Source: Marthasterias glacialis
Taxonomy: Eukaryota; Echinodermata; Asteroidea; Forcipulatida; Asteriidae
Length of the DNA: 64,000 bases
Direction: 5' to 3'
NCBI GenBank assembly: GCA_911728455.2
Contig: OU452219.1
Location: forward strand, 27,598,211-27,662,210
Shown here piece after piece: positions 44,935 to 56,015 of this stretch; positions within the stretch are counted from its first letter, which is position 1; every line of letters begins with the position of its first letter. The translations under genes and the position numbers were made by a program. The notes below the pieces were generated by a model, which saw nothing but the letters and a program-made list of their open reading frames with translations, did not search any database and had not been told where the DNA came from.

Positions 44935-46120
44935 GGGGATCATACTTTTGGTAATTACTCCAAAAATAAATGACCATAAAAACTTACTTGGTAAGGAACA
45001 AGGGGGAGCTGTTGATAGTATAAAAACATTGTGTGAAACAACATCCTCTGAAGTATATGTAGTTTTTGAGGATGAGGTAATTTCTCGCTAAAACATTTGA
45101 ATGTGAGAAAGGCTTCAGGCATGAAGCCTTTTTCATGTTATGAAAAGCATGCAGTTTCAGCATTTTCGGATCATCTTTTGAAACAAAATTTTCAGAGGTT
45201 AGTTTTGTGGTATATATCTACAATTATACAGGATTGAAAATAACCAAAGGTATACCCTGCCTTCAAACAAGGAACGTTGCTATGGCGATGTCATTTCTGG
45301 TGTCACCAGATCAGCTTTTTTTTTCTTCTTCTTTTTTATTATTCATTTCAGCAAACAGTTATAAAAACCACTGAAAAGTTCATCCAATAAAAATCCAGAC
45401 AAGAGAATGAGTTGGGTGAAAATCCTTCCCGTGACTCTGCAGGACTAAAAGACAGACAATACTGACAAAGAAATTGAACTATTACATATAAGGGAAACAG
45501 TTTTGTCAGGATTCCAAGTGTGACTTTTTTTGATCCGGAAACGTCGTTTAGTTGTCTTGTTAGTAATCTTGTATGATGGCCCTACATTTGAAGTAATGCT
45601 TAAATGGCTCTGCGAATTTGTAGGAATTGTTGAAAGTGTTGCCTGATGCAAGATCCATAATTAAATGATGCTGATGAAAATTGACAGGTCACAAGAAATG
45701 TGGAGAAAGTAATAATATCATGTAGCTCTGCTACTCAGTCGTCAGTGACTTTGCGTTATGTGTGTGGCGTTCGTTATGGGGAAACCACTGTTAACATGAA
45801 TGAGTAACCATGACTTTGAATACTCCATGCAAAACAATGGAAGCTGGTCAATTTGTGGTGCTTAAAAAGCCATGTGAAAACTCGTTTAATTATTGCGATC
45901 GAACGGGGTGACACGAGCAGCGCCCATTACCGAAGACCCTTGTTACTGGTGCTCATGTGAACAGATCTTTGAATCATTTACATCTGACCTGTCGTGTCTG
46001 CCGATGCTGATGTAATCTCCTTCCGTTGAGAATAAGAGATGTAATCACACCTCACTTAGTGTCTATTGTGATGGATAACAGGGATGAGATTTCTCAGAAT
46101 TTTCCAGGATTTTCAGATTT
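44935..46120. other. Noncoding DNA
   Basis: Nothing recognised. Confidence 0.3.
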
Positions 46121-46126
46121 GACAAA

Positions 46127-46127
<1 letters not shown>

Positions 46128-46164
<37 letters not shown>
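46128..46164. repeat. (TTA)n microsatellite
   Basis: About 12 perfect TTA trinucleotides. Confidence 0.9.
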
Positions 46165-46165
<1 letters not shown>

Positions 46166-46169
46166 TAAA

Positions 46170-46970
46170 TGTCATTTACATACATCCAGGCCCTTGTAAA
46201 GCCTTAACACAGTACATGTACATGTACTGTATTTTGACTACACCAAAGTGCTTGCCCCATCTACATTTAAGCACAGAATGCTGCCATTGATACGGGTTAT
46301 GGCATGGTTGGTAGCCACCAGACCCTCCACCGATGTTTCGTGGATTTTTCATTTTCATCCGCTCTCATCCCTGTAATAAAAGGATGATATATCATTGCCT
46401 CTTTTGAATAGTTAATTTATTCACTTCCTTTAGTTTTTATTATATAACTTGCATACAGGTTCTTGTCATTTGATTGGTGGAACTTACATCACGTGACATT
46501 CACTATTACTCCCATCTGCATCAGCGATCCAAAAAATCATATTCGCCCGTGGGGAATAGTATTTTCCATTCAACAGTCAGGATCATCCTTGTTCCCAATG
46601 TTTTTGTGCAGCAGAGTGCCGCTGGTAAGACAAAGGAGCACCTGTGCTAAAGGTTGTGATCCGATTGATACGGAGTTCTCTACGTTATTGAGAAGGAATT
46701 TTTTTTGATTTTTTTTTTTGAGTTTGGGGTGGATGAGTTTCCGTATCTGTTTTGTGTTTATTGTGAAAACATTTCAAATGACAAGGATCTATGTGTGAGT
46801 TACATAAAACAAGTATTGAATGCAGTTCGTTTGTGCATTGTCATAGAATACAATCACTCGGTGAAATCTGGCTTTCCCATTGTACTCATTTCTGGCTTTC
46901 CCATTTCGTACAACCAACCCACTCCATCTCATGGCAAGAAACATAGAGGTACCCAACCAGCACCGTTTCT
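46170..46970. other. Noncoding DNA
   Basis: No supported exon. One palindromic ACATGTACATGTACTGT segment is at about 46193-46210. Confidence 0.3.
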
Positions 46971-46980
46971 AGGCTACATC

Positions 46981-47235
46981 AATAGAGTTATATAAAAGAA
47001 CTAGAGGGCGTACAAAACCATGCGACACGGCCCGACAAGGAGCATTTTTTTACCATTTGAGTAAATGGCGCAGGCCATTCACTTACACTGGTTACTCATC
47101 AATTTACACAGCAACCATTTTCTAAGTGGACATTCTTATGCAATTGACCCATAGGGATTTTTGCCCATGGTGGGTCAGCGGAGTTCCGTGTGTGACATCG
47201 TGAGTGCTCCCTCTAGTTCTTATATATAACTCTAT
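46981..47235. mobile_element. MITE with 9-bp TSD (Mutator-like)
   Basis: The termini ATAGAGTTATATAAAAGAAC (left) and complement ATAGAGTTATATATAAGAAC (right) continue through CTAGAGGG, about 30 bp with one or two differences. A perfect 9-bp direct repeat GGCTACATC lies at 46972-46980 and 47236-47244. A 9-bp duplication is typical of Mutator-like elements. 255 bp, no transposase. Confidence 0.85.
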
Positions 47236-47489
47236 GGCTACATCCAATAACTGCTTGGCGACACAGAAGGAATGCTGACCTCTCAACACAGAGCAGCATG
47301 GGAAATGCTTATGGTCACCTGCACAGTGATGACGACGATACGACCATCCTGTGAACATTTCCTCAAACTCGGTTGTTTGTCTCAGTGAAAACAATGAAAA
47401 ACAGTTTTTGTCGTCATATTTTGCGCGTTAATATCGAGGTTATTTTGACCGTTGCATTGGAAATATAAGCAACAGTAATTTTTGTGTGT

Positions 47490-47610
47490 GGGGGGGGGGG
47501 GGGCTTCAAATGCTCTTTGACTGTATTTCAGACAGAAAGATTTGGACGAGACGATTTGCACTGGAATGAACTTTGCAAGTGGATGATTACCAATCCTGCC
47601 TTTAAGATAA
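47490..47610 (+). repeat. Dispersed repeat family Y
   Basis: 'cttcaaatgctctttgactgtatttcagacagaaagatttgg … gaatgaactttgcaagtggatgattaccaatcctgcc', preceded by a G homopolymer (47490-47502). Same blocks as 31138 but in reverse order, hence opposite orientation. Confidence 0.45.
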
Positions 47611-47717
47611 GAGCATGAGTGATTTAGTCCGTGTCAATCAACTCCCACCCCCACTTCCTTAGGCATCTCCCTGATGAGGAATAGACTGATGGACACCAGT
47701 TGTCACAGTAAGGAGCC

Positions 47718-47959
47718 CTAATTGCTAATTGCATTCATCTTATCTGGGTTAGGCAAATAATCAAGCTTGTCTGTTGACTTGATTGCTGCATGGTTGACCT
47801 GAACCAAGGGCATGAATGTCACATCTGTTCCAGGGAGGAAGACCGAGATGTTCATCTCTTGAGCCTTTGCTCTAAGAATAAGAGGCAGAGTAGAAGACTC
47901 TTGTTGTTGTTCTAGTAGTCCTTTAGGGTTTGCTCCAAACTTGTTTGCAGTGACTAGCA
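47718..47959 (-). CDS. Unidentified open exon, probable C-terminus
   Basis: An 80-codon minus-strand frame with even, protein-like composition (TANKFGANPKGLLEQQQ … LPLILRAKAQEMNISVF … KLDYLPNPDKMN), ending in TAG at 47720-47718. It has no ATG at its start. A TCCAG just upstream (about 47965-47961) could be a splice acceptor. The frame looks unlike the repeat-derived frames in the window, and no repeat overlaps it. I do not recognise the family. Orientation is opposite to the PDZ gene, so if real it belongs to another gene or an intronic gene fragment. Confidence 0.35.
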
Positions 47960-47964
47960 AACTG

Positions 47965-48885
47965 GACGAGTCGGCTTGTTGTTACAATAGTCTGATGACT
48001 TTCCATATGTGGACTTGAATTTGAAGACCACATGAATAATGAGTAGTTTATGTATAATGTAAAGAGCAAATATCATTAAGCCCTGCCCCCAAAACATGTT
48101 GACCAATCACAGCATTGGCTGCATCATTACTTTACACGTGGGCAGCACCATGTGCATCTCTTTAATGCCACACTGCACAACATGAACGCGCGCTCTATAT
48201 AAGTACGCGCACACATGTTTACATTTTCCAATAGGATTTTATCGTGTTGGACTGTTGTGGGACTTTCGCTGGTGTAGCCAAGACTGTGATAATAACAAGG
48301 CTGTGTCTCGTAATTTCAGTTTACAAAAAATTGCTGTTACCATGGTTCCCAGTCCGAACTTGCTCATGGCTGTGGGAAACATCGAGCTAGCCAGCTGGAC
48401 CAATTCGACTGGTTATCAGGAATTTTATTTGGCAATTGGCCAGTGCATCAGGATGGATGCCAACATTCCTTCTTTCACCCCATAGTAGAATAACGACAAA
48501 ACCTTTCAAACAGTTTTTCTGTTTTTTTTTTTGATAACCTGATCAGCTCAATTTATGAAATTCTCACAGGTTTGGTGAGATCAAGAGGATTGAATGACTG
48601 CACTCTGCCCCCACCCCCCAAAAAAAACCCCAAAACTGTGAAGTTTTAGAAAGTTCTTTTGCTAGACACTGTACAGACTCTGTGGTGCTACCATGTTTGA
48701 AAGAGACTTGTTTAGCATCTTGTTGATAGCTGCACTTGAAGTATTAACATATCAGCTTGTTTCCACTTGCCTTTCAGTGAAAAAGTGTATTTTTGGGGGT
48801 TTCACCCAACCGACCAATATCTGATAAGCACTCTTAGCACTGTAATACTCAGTGGTCTTTGATTCCTACAGGAAAACAAATCCAC
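47965..48885. other. Noncoding DNA with a possible TATA promoter
   Basis: See the promoter entry at 48103-48203. A small open frame (48255-48485) follows it without recognisable similarity. C and A homopolymers lie at 48609-48627. Confidence 0.3.
48103..48203 (+). promoter_or_regulatory. Possible CCAAT + TATA core promoter
   Basis: CCAAT (48103-48107) is followed about 90 bp later by TATATAAG (48196-48203) in a locally GC-rich context (gaacgcgcgctc…tacgcgcac). Downstream is a frame starting at 48255. Arrangement is right for a Pol II promoter, but such words also occur by chance. Confidence 0.25.
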
Positions 48886-48955
48886 GTGTGGGATTTGAAC
48901 CCAGAACCCTGCATTCTAGAGCAGGTGTCCTAACCACTAGACCACTGAGTGATGA
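48886..48955 (-). repeat. tRNA-Glu-like unit
   Basis: Minus strand: ACTCAGTGGTCTAGTGGTTAGGAC, ACCTGCTCTAGAATGCAGGG, TTCTGGGTTCAAATCCCAC. Strong A and B boxes. The anticodon arm has a CCTGC/GCAGG stem with an 8-base loop, one too many for a functional tRNA. The CTGC…AGAATGCAG arm is nearly identical to that in the 147-bp array at 6362, pointing to a shared ancestry. Confidence 0.6.
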
Positions 48956-49141
48956 GAGGTCAATACCAATCCAGGGGTTTTGTTCTTAATCCTCGATGCA
49001 ATTATTAGGCCCTACATCAATTTGAAAAGAAAATTAGTTGACTACATTTATTATTTCAGGACGCAGCTAAACAAAGCAAAAGACTAACTCAGTTTTCAGT
49101 GTACACACACGCATGTGCACTTTGTTTTTGCACGTAAAGTG

Positions 49142-49475
49142 CAGGCCTCTTACTTTACGGCCTCTATGCCCCTGGTCATTGGCCATTATCATGCTGCCAC
49201 CAATTTGGTCATGTTCCTTGTGTCCAATAACAGTAACAAATACTAATATTAATTGTACAAAAAAGGAACCAGACTATTTCTCCCACCAGCCTCGGTTTGG
49301 TTACATTGATTTAAATGGGAGAAAAATCAAGATGACCACAAATTGATAAGGGTCTATTGTCCTCATGCCCCTGGTCATCGCCCAGGTGCCCCTTGATCTT
49401 TTAGTTCTCCTCATAGAGGCGCCCTTTAAACGAGGGCATACTACATCGCCCATACAAGAGTGAAGAATCAGGCCT
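49142..49475. mobile_element. CAGGCCT-type element containing a nested MITE
   Basis: Termini CAGGCCTCTT and complement CAGGCCTGATTC. Direct repeat AAAGT at both sides (left with an extra G). Interior 'atgcccctggtcat' occurs twice, on both sides of a 181-bp insertion (49182-49362). Same family as 19765. Confidence 0.6.
49182..49362. mobile_element. TA-type MITE, second copy, nested
   Basis: 'attatcatgctgccaccaatttggtcatg … ggttacattgatttaaatgggagaaaaatcaagatgaccacaaattgataagggtctatt' matches 10589-10785. The left terminus has lost AGACT. Confidence 0.6.
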
Positions 49476-49786
49476 GAAAGTACACAGTTGCCGCCCCTTG
49501 AACTATCTCCTCCTCCCCCACTAAAGCCTTCCGGTAGTTCTTAGAAATGTTAAAGAGGAGCTCTGTAGGCATGCTGCAACATCAGCACAGCAAGGGCCTT
49601 TAGTTTATGTACTTGTTGATCAGATCGGACAAGCGGGGATAGGGCACTTTGGTTTGTCTCTGTATAAGGTGAGGTTTACTAGATCAGTCAATGTCACAGC
49701 CTATCGGAGCTACTGACACTGAGTGTTGCTCCCTGAAACTGACTTTAAAGTGACGATACATCATTGGGTTTCTCATTGGGTTTCGG

Positions 49787-50035
49787 AAGGGTAAGGCCGT
49801 GTCTGAGTTGATGGCTTCAGCAGTGTCTATGGCTGGTTTGCTGAAAACTCCTATAGACCTTATGCGTCTGACATCATGAGTCCCATAGAGATATGTACAA
49901 GCAGTGCCCTCACTGAGGTCAAAACGGCCGTGAGTTTACTGTAGGAAAACGGCTGTGCGTACCCTCTATTCTTCAGCGTCATTGTTGCAGCCAGCAGCTG
50001 TTGCCGTAGCCGAATTCGCTTAATTTGAACATTGC
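49787..50035. repeat. GGCCGTGTC inverted-repeat element, interrupted
   Basis: 'aaggccgtgtctgagttgatggcttcagcagtgtctatggctgg' at the left and 'cattgttgcagccagcagctgttgccgtagccgaattcgcttaatttgaac' at about 49979-50031 correspond to the two halves of the element at 59516. They are separated by the left arm of the element starting at 49852. Confidence 0.45.
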
Positions 50036-50384
50036 CTGAATTTGTTCCCATCCTCTAGTTTTGAATAAACAGACCGTACAGCTCTGACCCCTTGCACCAG
50101 TGCCACATGCGGCTACTGTCCAACACGCTGGCCATTTTGGGAGTCAATGGTGAGCATGTAAATGCAGCGTCGCTTAGAATGTGCACTTCACTGTAACATC
50201 TCACAGGGACATTGACTCCCAAAATGGCGCAACCACGATTACCGTGATGATGATGTCCGGTGGATTGGGTCAATAAGTATGCACAGCCGTTTTCCTTCAG
50301 AAAATTATGCCATTTTGACCTCATCGAGGGTGCTGTTGTGCATGGCTTTGTGGGACTCATGACGTCAGACGCATAAGGTCTATA
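49852..50384. mobile_element. Long-TIR element bounded by TA, 533 bp
   Basis: TATAGACCTTATGCGTCTGA and 14 following bases are matched with one difference by the complement of the right end, and weaker matching continues for ~80 bp through GAGGTCAAAA.GGC. TA at both outer borders. The interior holds pieces of other repeats (49979-50031 and the GCCATTTTGGGAGTCA hairpin at 50130-50230), so it is composite. Confidence 0.75.
50130..50275. mobile_element. GCCATTTTGGGAGTCA inverted-repeat family, copy 2
   Basis: GGCCATTTTGGGAGTCAATG and CATTGACTCCCAAAATGGCG in inverted orientation, 75 bp apart, then 'gatgatgatgtccggtggattgggtcaataag'. Nested in the element at 49852. Confidence 0.65.
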
Positions 50385-50469
50385 CCTGTGAAAATTTCAT
50401 CTAGTTCACTGGCCATGTTTTTTGTGTAAAACCAGTGAAAAAAATGGTTCACGTTTTGTCAGGTTTTGT

Positions 50470-50610
50470 TCGGGGCTTATTTCGATTGCTGCAAAATAAG
50501 CAACGGCAATTAGGGTTGTCTTCAATTGGTATTTCCTTGACTTTGACAGTATGTCAGATGGAAATACATGAATATCTGGAGGATTGTACTGTTATGAATT
50601 TGATAATCCT
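50470..50610 (+). repeat. Dispersed repeat family Y
   Basis: 'cttatttcgattgctgcaaaataagcaacggcaattagggttgtcttcaa…ctttgacagtatgtcagatggaaatac…ggaggattgtactgttatgaa', opposite orientation to 31138. Confidence 0.5.
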
Positions 50611-50689
50611 CTATTCTGTCTTTATGGAAGCGTACAGGCTCAGGCCAGTAATGATGGCTCCTTCATTATTATCTATACACCAGTTAGAG

Positions 50690-50870
50690 AAGAGCTGTTT
50701 TACACCACTGCAGCCATGGCCTCCGCACGCGCGCGTGCCACATAACACGCGCGTCAGCACGCATATGTACGAATCAGCGTGGAGGATTCACAGTGCGTGT
50801 GCCTCGACACGCACGTGCAGCGGCCATAGCTGCAGTGGTGTAAACACCCATGAACGAGCTGCTCAGATTA
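50690..50870. mobile_element. Foldback element, arms around GTTTACACC, copy 2
   Basis: 'gttttacaccactgcagccatggcc' and the complement of 'ggccatagctgcagtggtgtaaac' are near-perfect 24-bp arms. The loop is an alternating CGCGCG/ACGCGC tract. Same family as 15356. Confidence 0.65.
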
Positions 50871-50879
50871 GTCTATAAA

Positions 50880-53100
50880 GGCGTGTTGGGCAATTTAATA
50901 GTGACTCTGTAAATGCATAAAGTCGAATGGTTTTTCTGAATCAATGGAAACGTTGACATTTGTTGATATCAATAACAGTTGCAGCTTGTCAAGCCGTGAA
51001 AAATTGGAGGGACTTTCCTATGCATGAAAAGGGTTATGTACATATGTACATGGTTGTGGAGCAAGTCATTTTTATTACATTTCTACTGTGTATCAATAAT
51101 GCAGGTTAGCTTATAATATACAGAGCACACAACCATTAAAACATGGAGTCATGAATATATTTAATGCGATGACTGCAATTTGTACTGATCTGTCTGATTC
51201 ATCTTCACTGTACAATAAGATGTTTTGAATGCGGCGGACACTCAATGGCGCCTCGGTGTTTGTTGCTTGACTATACCGTGTGTGTAATTCAATTGTTGCA
51301 GCCTCGTTTTTGTCCACACCCGTAGTGGTATTGAATTAGCATTCACCGGTTATATTTTAATAATAATAGTATTCAATTGTATTAATAATAATAATTTTGC
51401 AGCGCCTTACACAAACGCTTGAAATAAACTTCATGTTGAAGTATAAAAATGAATGCAGTTAAGGTCAATTTCAATAGAAAAATGAAAGGCAACAGAAAAG
51501 AGTAAAGCTAAAACAGGATGTGATATATAATCATCTGTCATTGATGATGTTTTTATGACTTTTGTGTGTGTGTGTGTGTACATAATGTAAAAAAAGAAGG
51601 TCCCACTGCACCAATGAAGAATCAAGCACTGATAGACTGATGCTGTGACGCAAATGTGTGAAAAGTCAACTCACATTTACAGTGTGTGCACTGCATTTCT
51701 AAACACGAATTATGGAAATCTGGAATTTGACAGCACAATAGTGACTCTTTGATGCCTCTTGAGGAATGTAAATAAGTAATCTTTAGTTATGTTTAGTTCA
51801 TGAGACATTGTTTTATAAGAAAGATCATATTCTTTTTAGACTGGGTGGGTAAAGGTGTTCTCAGACAAAGAATTGTAAACCTTTCTTTGTTTAGTTAAAA
51901 AAAAAAATATTTTTTTCAAATGACATTTTTCCCATGTAGAGAATGTAAATAAAACTTGAATTTGACAGAAAGACGCTGTCATGTCATATTTTTTTTTCAT
52001 GATTGTAGGAGATCATATGCAAGGAAGTTTGGTTTTGTTTCTTCAGACACTATTGTCATCATTTTTGTTGACATTTTTCAAGGTAAACAATTTATGAACA
52101 TGTCACTACTTCAAAACATGCAGATCAAGCATGAATTTGAAAACAAAACGTCATCTCACTATTTCTTTTTTGGGAAGTTTAAAATAAAGTTTTTGGGGGT
52201 GGAAAATAAATATGGAACCTTGGGTTGTGTTGGTTTTGTAGACACTTGATTGCGTCAGACCAACTGCACAGTTTTTAGGCAAAATAAAGGGGTAAATTTG
52301 GGCAAAGCAAGAAGAAAAAAACAAATCAAAAGACTTTGTATCAGAAATTGGTATTTGTGCTTTCATTGGTGTAAAACTGCTCCCCTTTAACCAAGGAGTC
52401 CCCATTCGCCTGTGATACGAATGGCAGAAATTGTTGTGAAGTACAAACTCTTTTCATTATTTTCTCTTAAATGTAACCATCTATATATATGTGTTTTTAT
52501 CACAGGTTGGTGGGATTGTGTGTTTATTGAAGAGAAATAGGGTGGGATTAAATTTAGTTTGATTCGGTTGGACAAGCAGATCACTAGGGTGTGGATTCCC
52601 CCCACCCCCCATTCCCACCATGTTCAAAAGCAGATGAGTGCCAGCCGGTTCCCATGCTATAACAATCTAGTTCAAATGACTGTTTGAATTTGTGTGACCT
52701 TCAGTGGTCTCTCGAGAAATTTAACGTTTTTTTTCTTCATGCATATGAGGGAAGCAAAGGAGCATGAGATTTACTCTTCATGAAACCAATGATGGACATG
52801 TTATGTACTTTTATGGGGTTTAAATTTCATTTATTTATTTATCAATTTGTCATCTCACGTGGAAAAAGATCGCAATGTATAGACAGGAAAATAGAGTAAA
52901 AGGGCGCAAGCAAAGGAAAACATATCTTTGGGTTAATTCTAGCAACAAAAATGTAACAATAATGCCATATTTTCCATGTCAGGGGCCATTTTATTGCATA
53001 CGTCCTTTTAATACTGGGACGAAATACTTTATGTGCCCAGTAAAAGGGCGTAAGGCGTTATGGCCTTATACCGGGCACGCAACGATTAATCATTGGGTGT
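50880..53100. other. AT-rich noncoding DNA
   Basis: Has a GT dinucleotide run (51563-51580), an ATT-rich 'taataataataattttgcagcgcc' SINE-tail remnant near 51382-51410, and a family-Y-like word near 52500. No exon recognised. Confidence 0.35.
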
Positions 53101-53101
53101 A

Positions 53102-53200
53102 GACCCAATTCACCTGACGTCATCATCACAATAATCTTGGTCATGCCATTTTGGAAGTCAATGTCCCTGTGTGTCGTACAGTGTGTAGCAGAAAAGGATT
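53102..53200 (-). repeat. GCCATTTTGGGAGTCA family, half copy
   Basis: Reverse-oriented half: 'gacccaattcacctgacgtcatcatcacaataatcttggtcatgccattttggaagtcaatg'. It abuts repeat X copy 5. Confidence 0.55.
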
Positions 53201-53530
53201 CACAAAAGTGTTGGGCTTTAGCCAGTAGGCGCCGGATGACATCTGAACACGCAAATGTTTCCCCTGCCTGGAAACAGAAGCCGTCTTAAGACGCAATTAT
53301 GTAATTTCAGACCACAGGAGCAAAGGTCGCCCGGTCATTCAACTACTGAGCATGCACAGACCATACACACGCCGTCTAACGCTTCGTTTCACCCACACAA
53401 GGACAAAAAGTGGACGTGATTTTACTCGCATTTTGTGGCCATTCAGAGGCGATTTTTTGTGTAATTCCTGATTATAGACCTTTGTCTGTTTATTCCAAAA
53501 AGGGGATTTCATGGCTAAATTTTAGCAGCG
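53200..53530 (-). repeat. 450-bp dispersed repeat family X, copy 5 (truncated)
   Basis: Reverse-oriented copy, from 'ggctttagccagtaggcgccggatgac' to 'gattatagacctttgtctgtttattcc'. It lacks the 'ttacctacggcatagg' end. Confidence 0.7.
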
Positions 53531-53534
53531 GGGG

Positions 53535-54760
53535 CCTTAGTGGTCTTAATTGATGTTAAATTTGCATCTAGGATAAAGAATACTATTATTGTTGTTATTA
53601 TTCTATGGGTAAAGCACAAACACTAGTCTTCATTGCGGATGCAAATTTAACATTTAAATTAAAAAAGCACTCGTGTTATGTTTGGGCAATGCACTTGTAC
53701 TGTGGGATACTCCATGAGGTCAGGGCAGTGTTAGCCAACTGATAAGAACCCCTGCATAACCAATGAAGTTGTTATACGTACATGTAATTCAATCATGCCA
53801 ATGTCACTGTGTACAGACGATCCATATCATTGTTTTTCTGTCAGCTCTGAGCCCTTGAGCAGGACGATTCCAGCTGATTTGGACCAGCGCTTATTAGATC
53901 AGGACAAATTGTATGCACTTAGGTCTTTGAATCCTCATAATCAATAGATTGTCTTGGCGGAAATTAATCAAGTCTCGATGATAACGAACGGCATAGTTTA
54001 TTTATTTATTTATTATTCACATTTACTTTCTTTCTGTTGGGTAAAGGGAGGGGAAGGGTAGGGAGGAGGGGGGCTACGCCAAGGAAATCAAACCCTGAGG
54101 TCCTTGAATCTATATAATTGAGAGATTGTCTTAGCTGGAGATAAAACAGTCCTTGATGGTAACAAACCACATTTGTATAAATCGTAACAACACAATTCAC
54201 ATTTCGTTGTTATGTCCAAAGTTCTTACACTCGAGTACTGAAAAAAATGACGTGCTAACACTCTGCAAGAAGATATCTGCTTTTGATCGTCTCAATGATG
54301 TGTAGGTGATTTAAGTAACTTGGCTTTTTGCGCAATATCCTCTTGTAAAAGGGTGCTATCAACCATGATGGCACAATGTATGACGTTCACTACAACATCT
54401 TAATTGACAGCTTTTAATGGGCATGTATTTTTGTATGTGTGTAATTTTTTACGTTTTACTAAATTATATTCGCTCGTTATTTTTTTTTTATATTTTGGGG
54501 ATAGAGGAGGATGGGTGGGAGTGCAAAAGAGTGAGATGTTTGATTGATGAGGGGAGACTAAGGCTGATTTAACATATTGAGGAACAAGATTTGATTGGGA
54601 AAGAAAAAAGGCACAGTTTTATATTTTAAGGTTGCATTTGAATTAACAAATTAACAAACAGGGCCCATTGTCACGATTCTGCTCACCAAGAAGTCTCTGC
54701 TTACGGCTCACAGAATTCCGGGTCCAGTAAGCACACAATTCCATGGTAAGCAGCAGCAGC
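53535..54760. other. Noncoding DNA
   Basis: A direct duplication 'gtcttggcggaaattaatcaagtctcgatgataacgaac' / 'gtcttagctggagataaaacagtccttgatggtaacaaac' (about 53951 and 54128). No exon recognised. Confidence 0.3.
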
Positions 54761-54764
54761 ATCG

Positions 54765-55058
54765 GTTTGGCTTAGTGGTTTTCTTCCCTGCCTTTCACCT
54801 CTGTGGAGCCCAGTTTAAACACTGCTTCAGACCAGAGCCTTTACATGTGGATTGGGTTTTAAGTCTCTACCTGATTGTGTAGGCCACCCCCCCCCCCCCC
54901 CCCCCAATTGGGGATTTTCCTCCCACATCTAAAAAACTGAGACTTCTTCATTATCTTCTCCACACAGGTATCTTCAGGCCTTCGGGTCACAGTGCTGGGC
55001 ACTTTTTGGGGTTCCATGGTTTCATTACCGGAAACATGTAGTAGTAATTATTATGAAA
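54765..55058 (+). mobile_element. tRNA-derived SINE, TTGGCTNAGTGGTT family
   Basis: The head 'catcggtttggcttagtggttttctt…gcccagtttaaacac' and body 'cagaccagagcctttacatgtggattgggt' are shared with 41471. A C homopolymer (54888-54905) follows, then the tail 'ggttccatggtttcattaccggaaacatgtagtagtaattatta'. The same tail occurs at 60410-60497. Confidence 0.65.
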
Positions 55059-55059
55059 T

Positions 55060-56015
55060 TGTATGAATGAATCTGAACATTAATTTTATTGGTATGGTTT
55101 GTAAAACATTGTAAGTTTGAAATTGTATCTTGAGGAGTACAACAGCTGACATTCATCAGCCAAGAAATCATCTGTATACATGACCAAGTGTTCATTTGGA
55201 TCAGTTTGCAGTCATTGGCCATAGTGCATACAATGGAGCCAAATGGTGTATCAACCTTCTCAACTAGCGCCCTCTTGTGACAGTTTTTTTTACTATTATT
55301 TTTTTTTTTTTATAAATCTAAAGAAAACAGTTTACCGTTTTCCTACGATGTTTACTTGTAAACAAAAGAGAAAATTTACATTGTGTCACTACTAGCCTAT
55401 AAGCCATTATGAGATATTATGAACACACTTCTAGGGCACTATTAGGTTTGGGTAAATTTGTCTGTATTTCTCAAAAAGGATATTTACTACCAGTAGCTGT
55501 CATGCAAACCTTCAAATCTTATGTAACTTGGTTATTACTTCCTGTTTCTCTATATATTCATGTCCCATATCTTTAACAACCCAGGCCAACCCATGAAACC
55601 CCTTAAAATCCGACTGTATTTTCTTTTCCCTTCTTTTTCTGTTGGATGGAGGACTGCACTTGTAAACTGATTATGCTTAATGGGGGAACGGGCACACCAC
55701 CATAATCAGAGTCTTAACAGTTTGCGGTTGGATGTTGTAAGAGTGAGGAAGGATCCTAGTAAATCACTCCAAGGAGTTGCATGTAGGGTTCTAGATTTGA
55801 AGCTTTGCATGGCGTAGGAAGTAAGAAATAAGTAACGAAGTAAATCTCTTCTAGAAAGCAATTTTTAGCTCTGAGAATCACCAGGGTTGAGATTACGTTG
55901 AATCTTGACATTTCAAACAGAATACTCTGCTTGTCTTCTTTTTATACATATTTTTTCATGAAGTTCTAAGTTTCTCACCGGTTCTGTGTTTTTGTATTTT
56001 CTTTTATCCTGACAG
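55060..56015. other. Intron sequence upstream of the PDZ exon
   Basis: Noncoding. 55436-55480 contains 'gggcactattaggtttgggtaaatttgtctgtat', a fragment of the foldback at 57164. The end (tttgtattttcttttatcctgacag) is a proper acceptor tract. Confidence 0.6.

Noticed and set aside
50435..50878. 147-codon plus-strand frame
   Set aside because: It spans family Y and a foldback element; the frame is not kept in the related copy at 15356.
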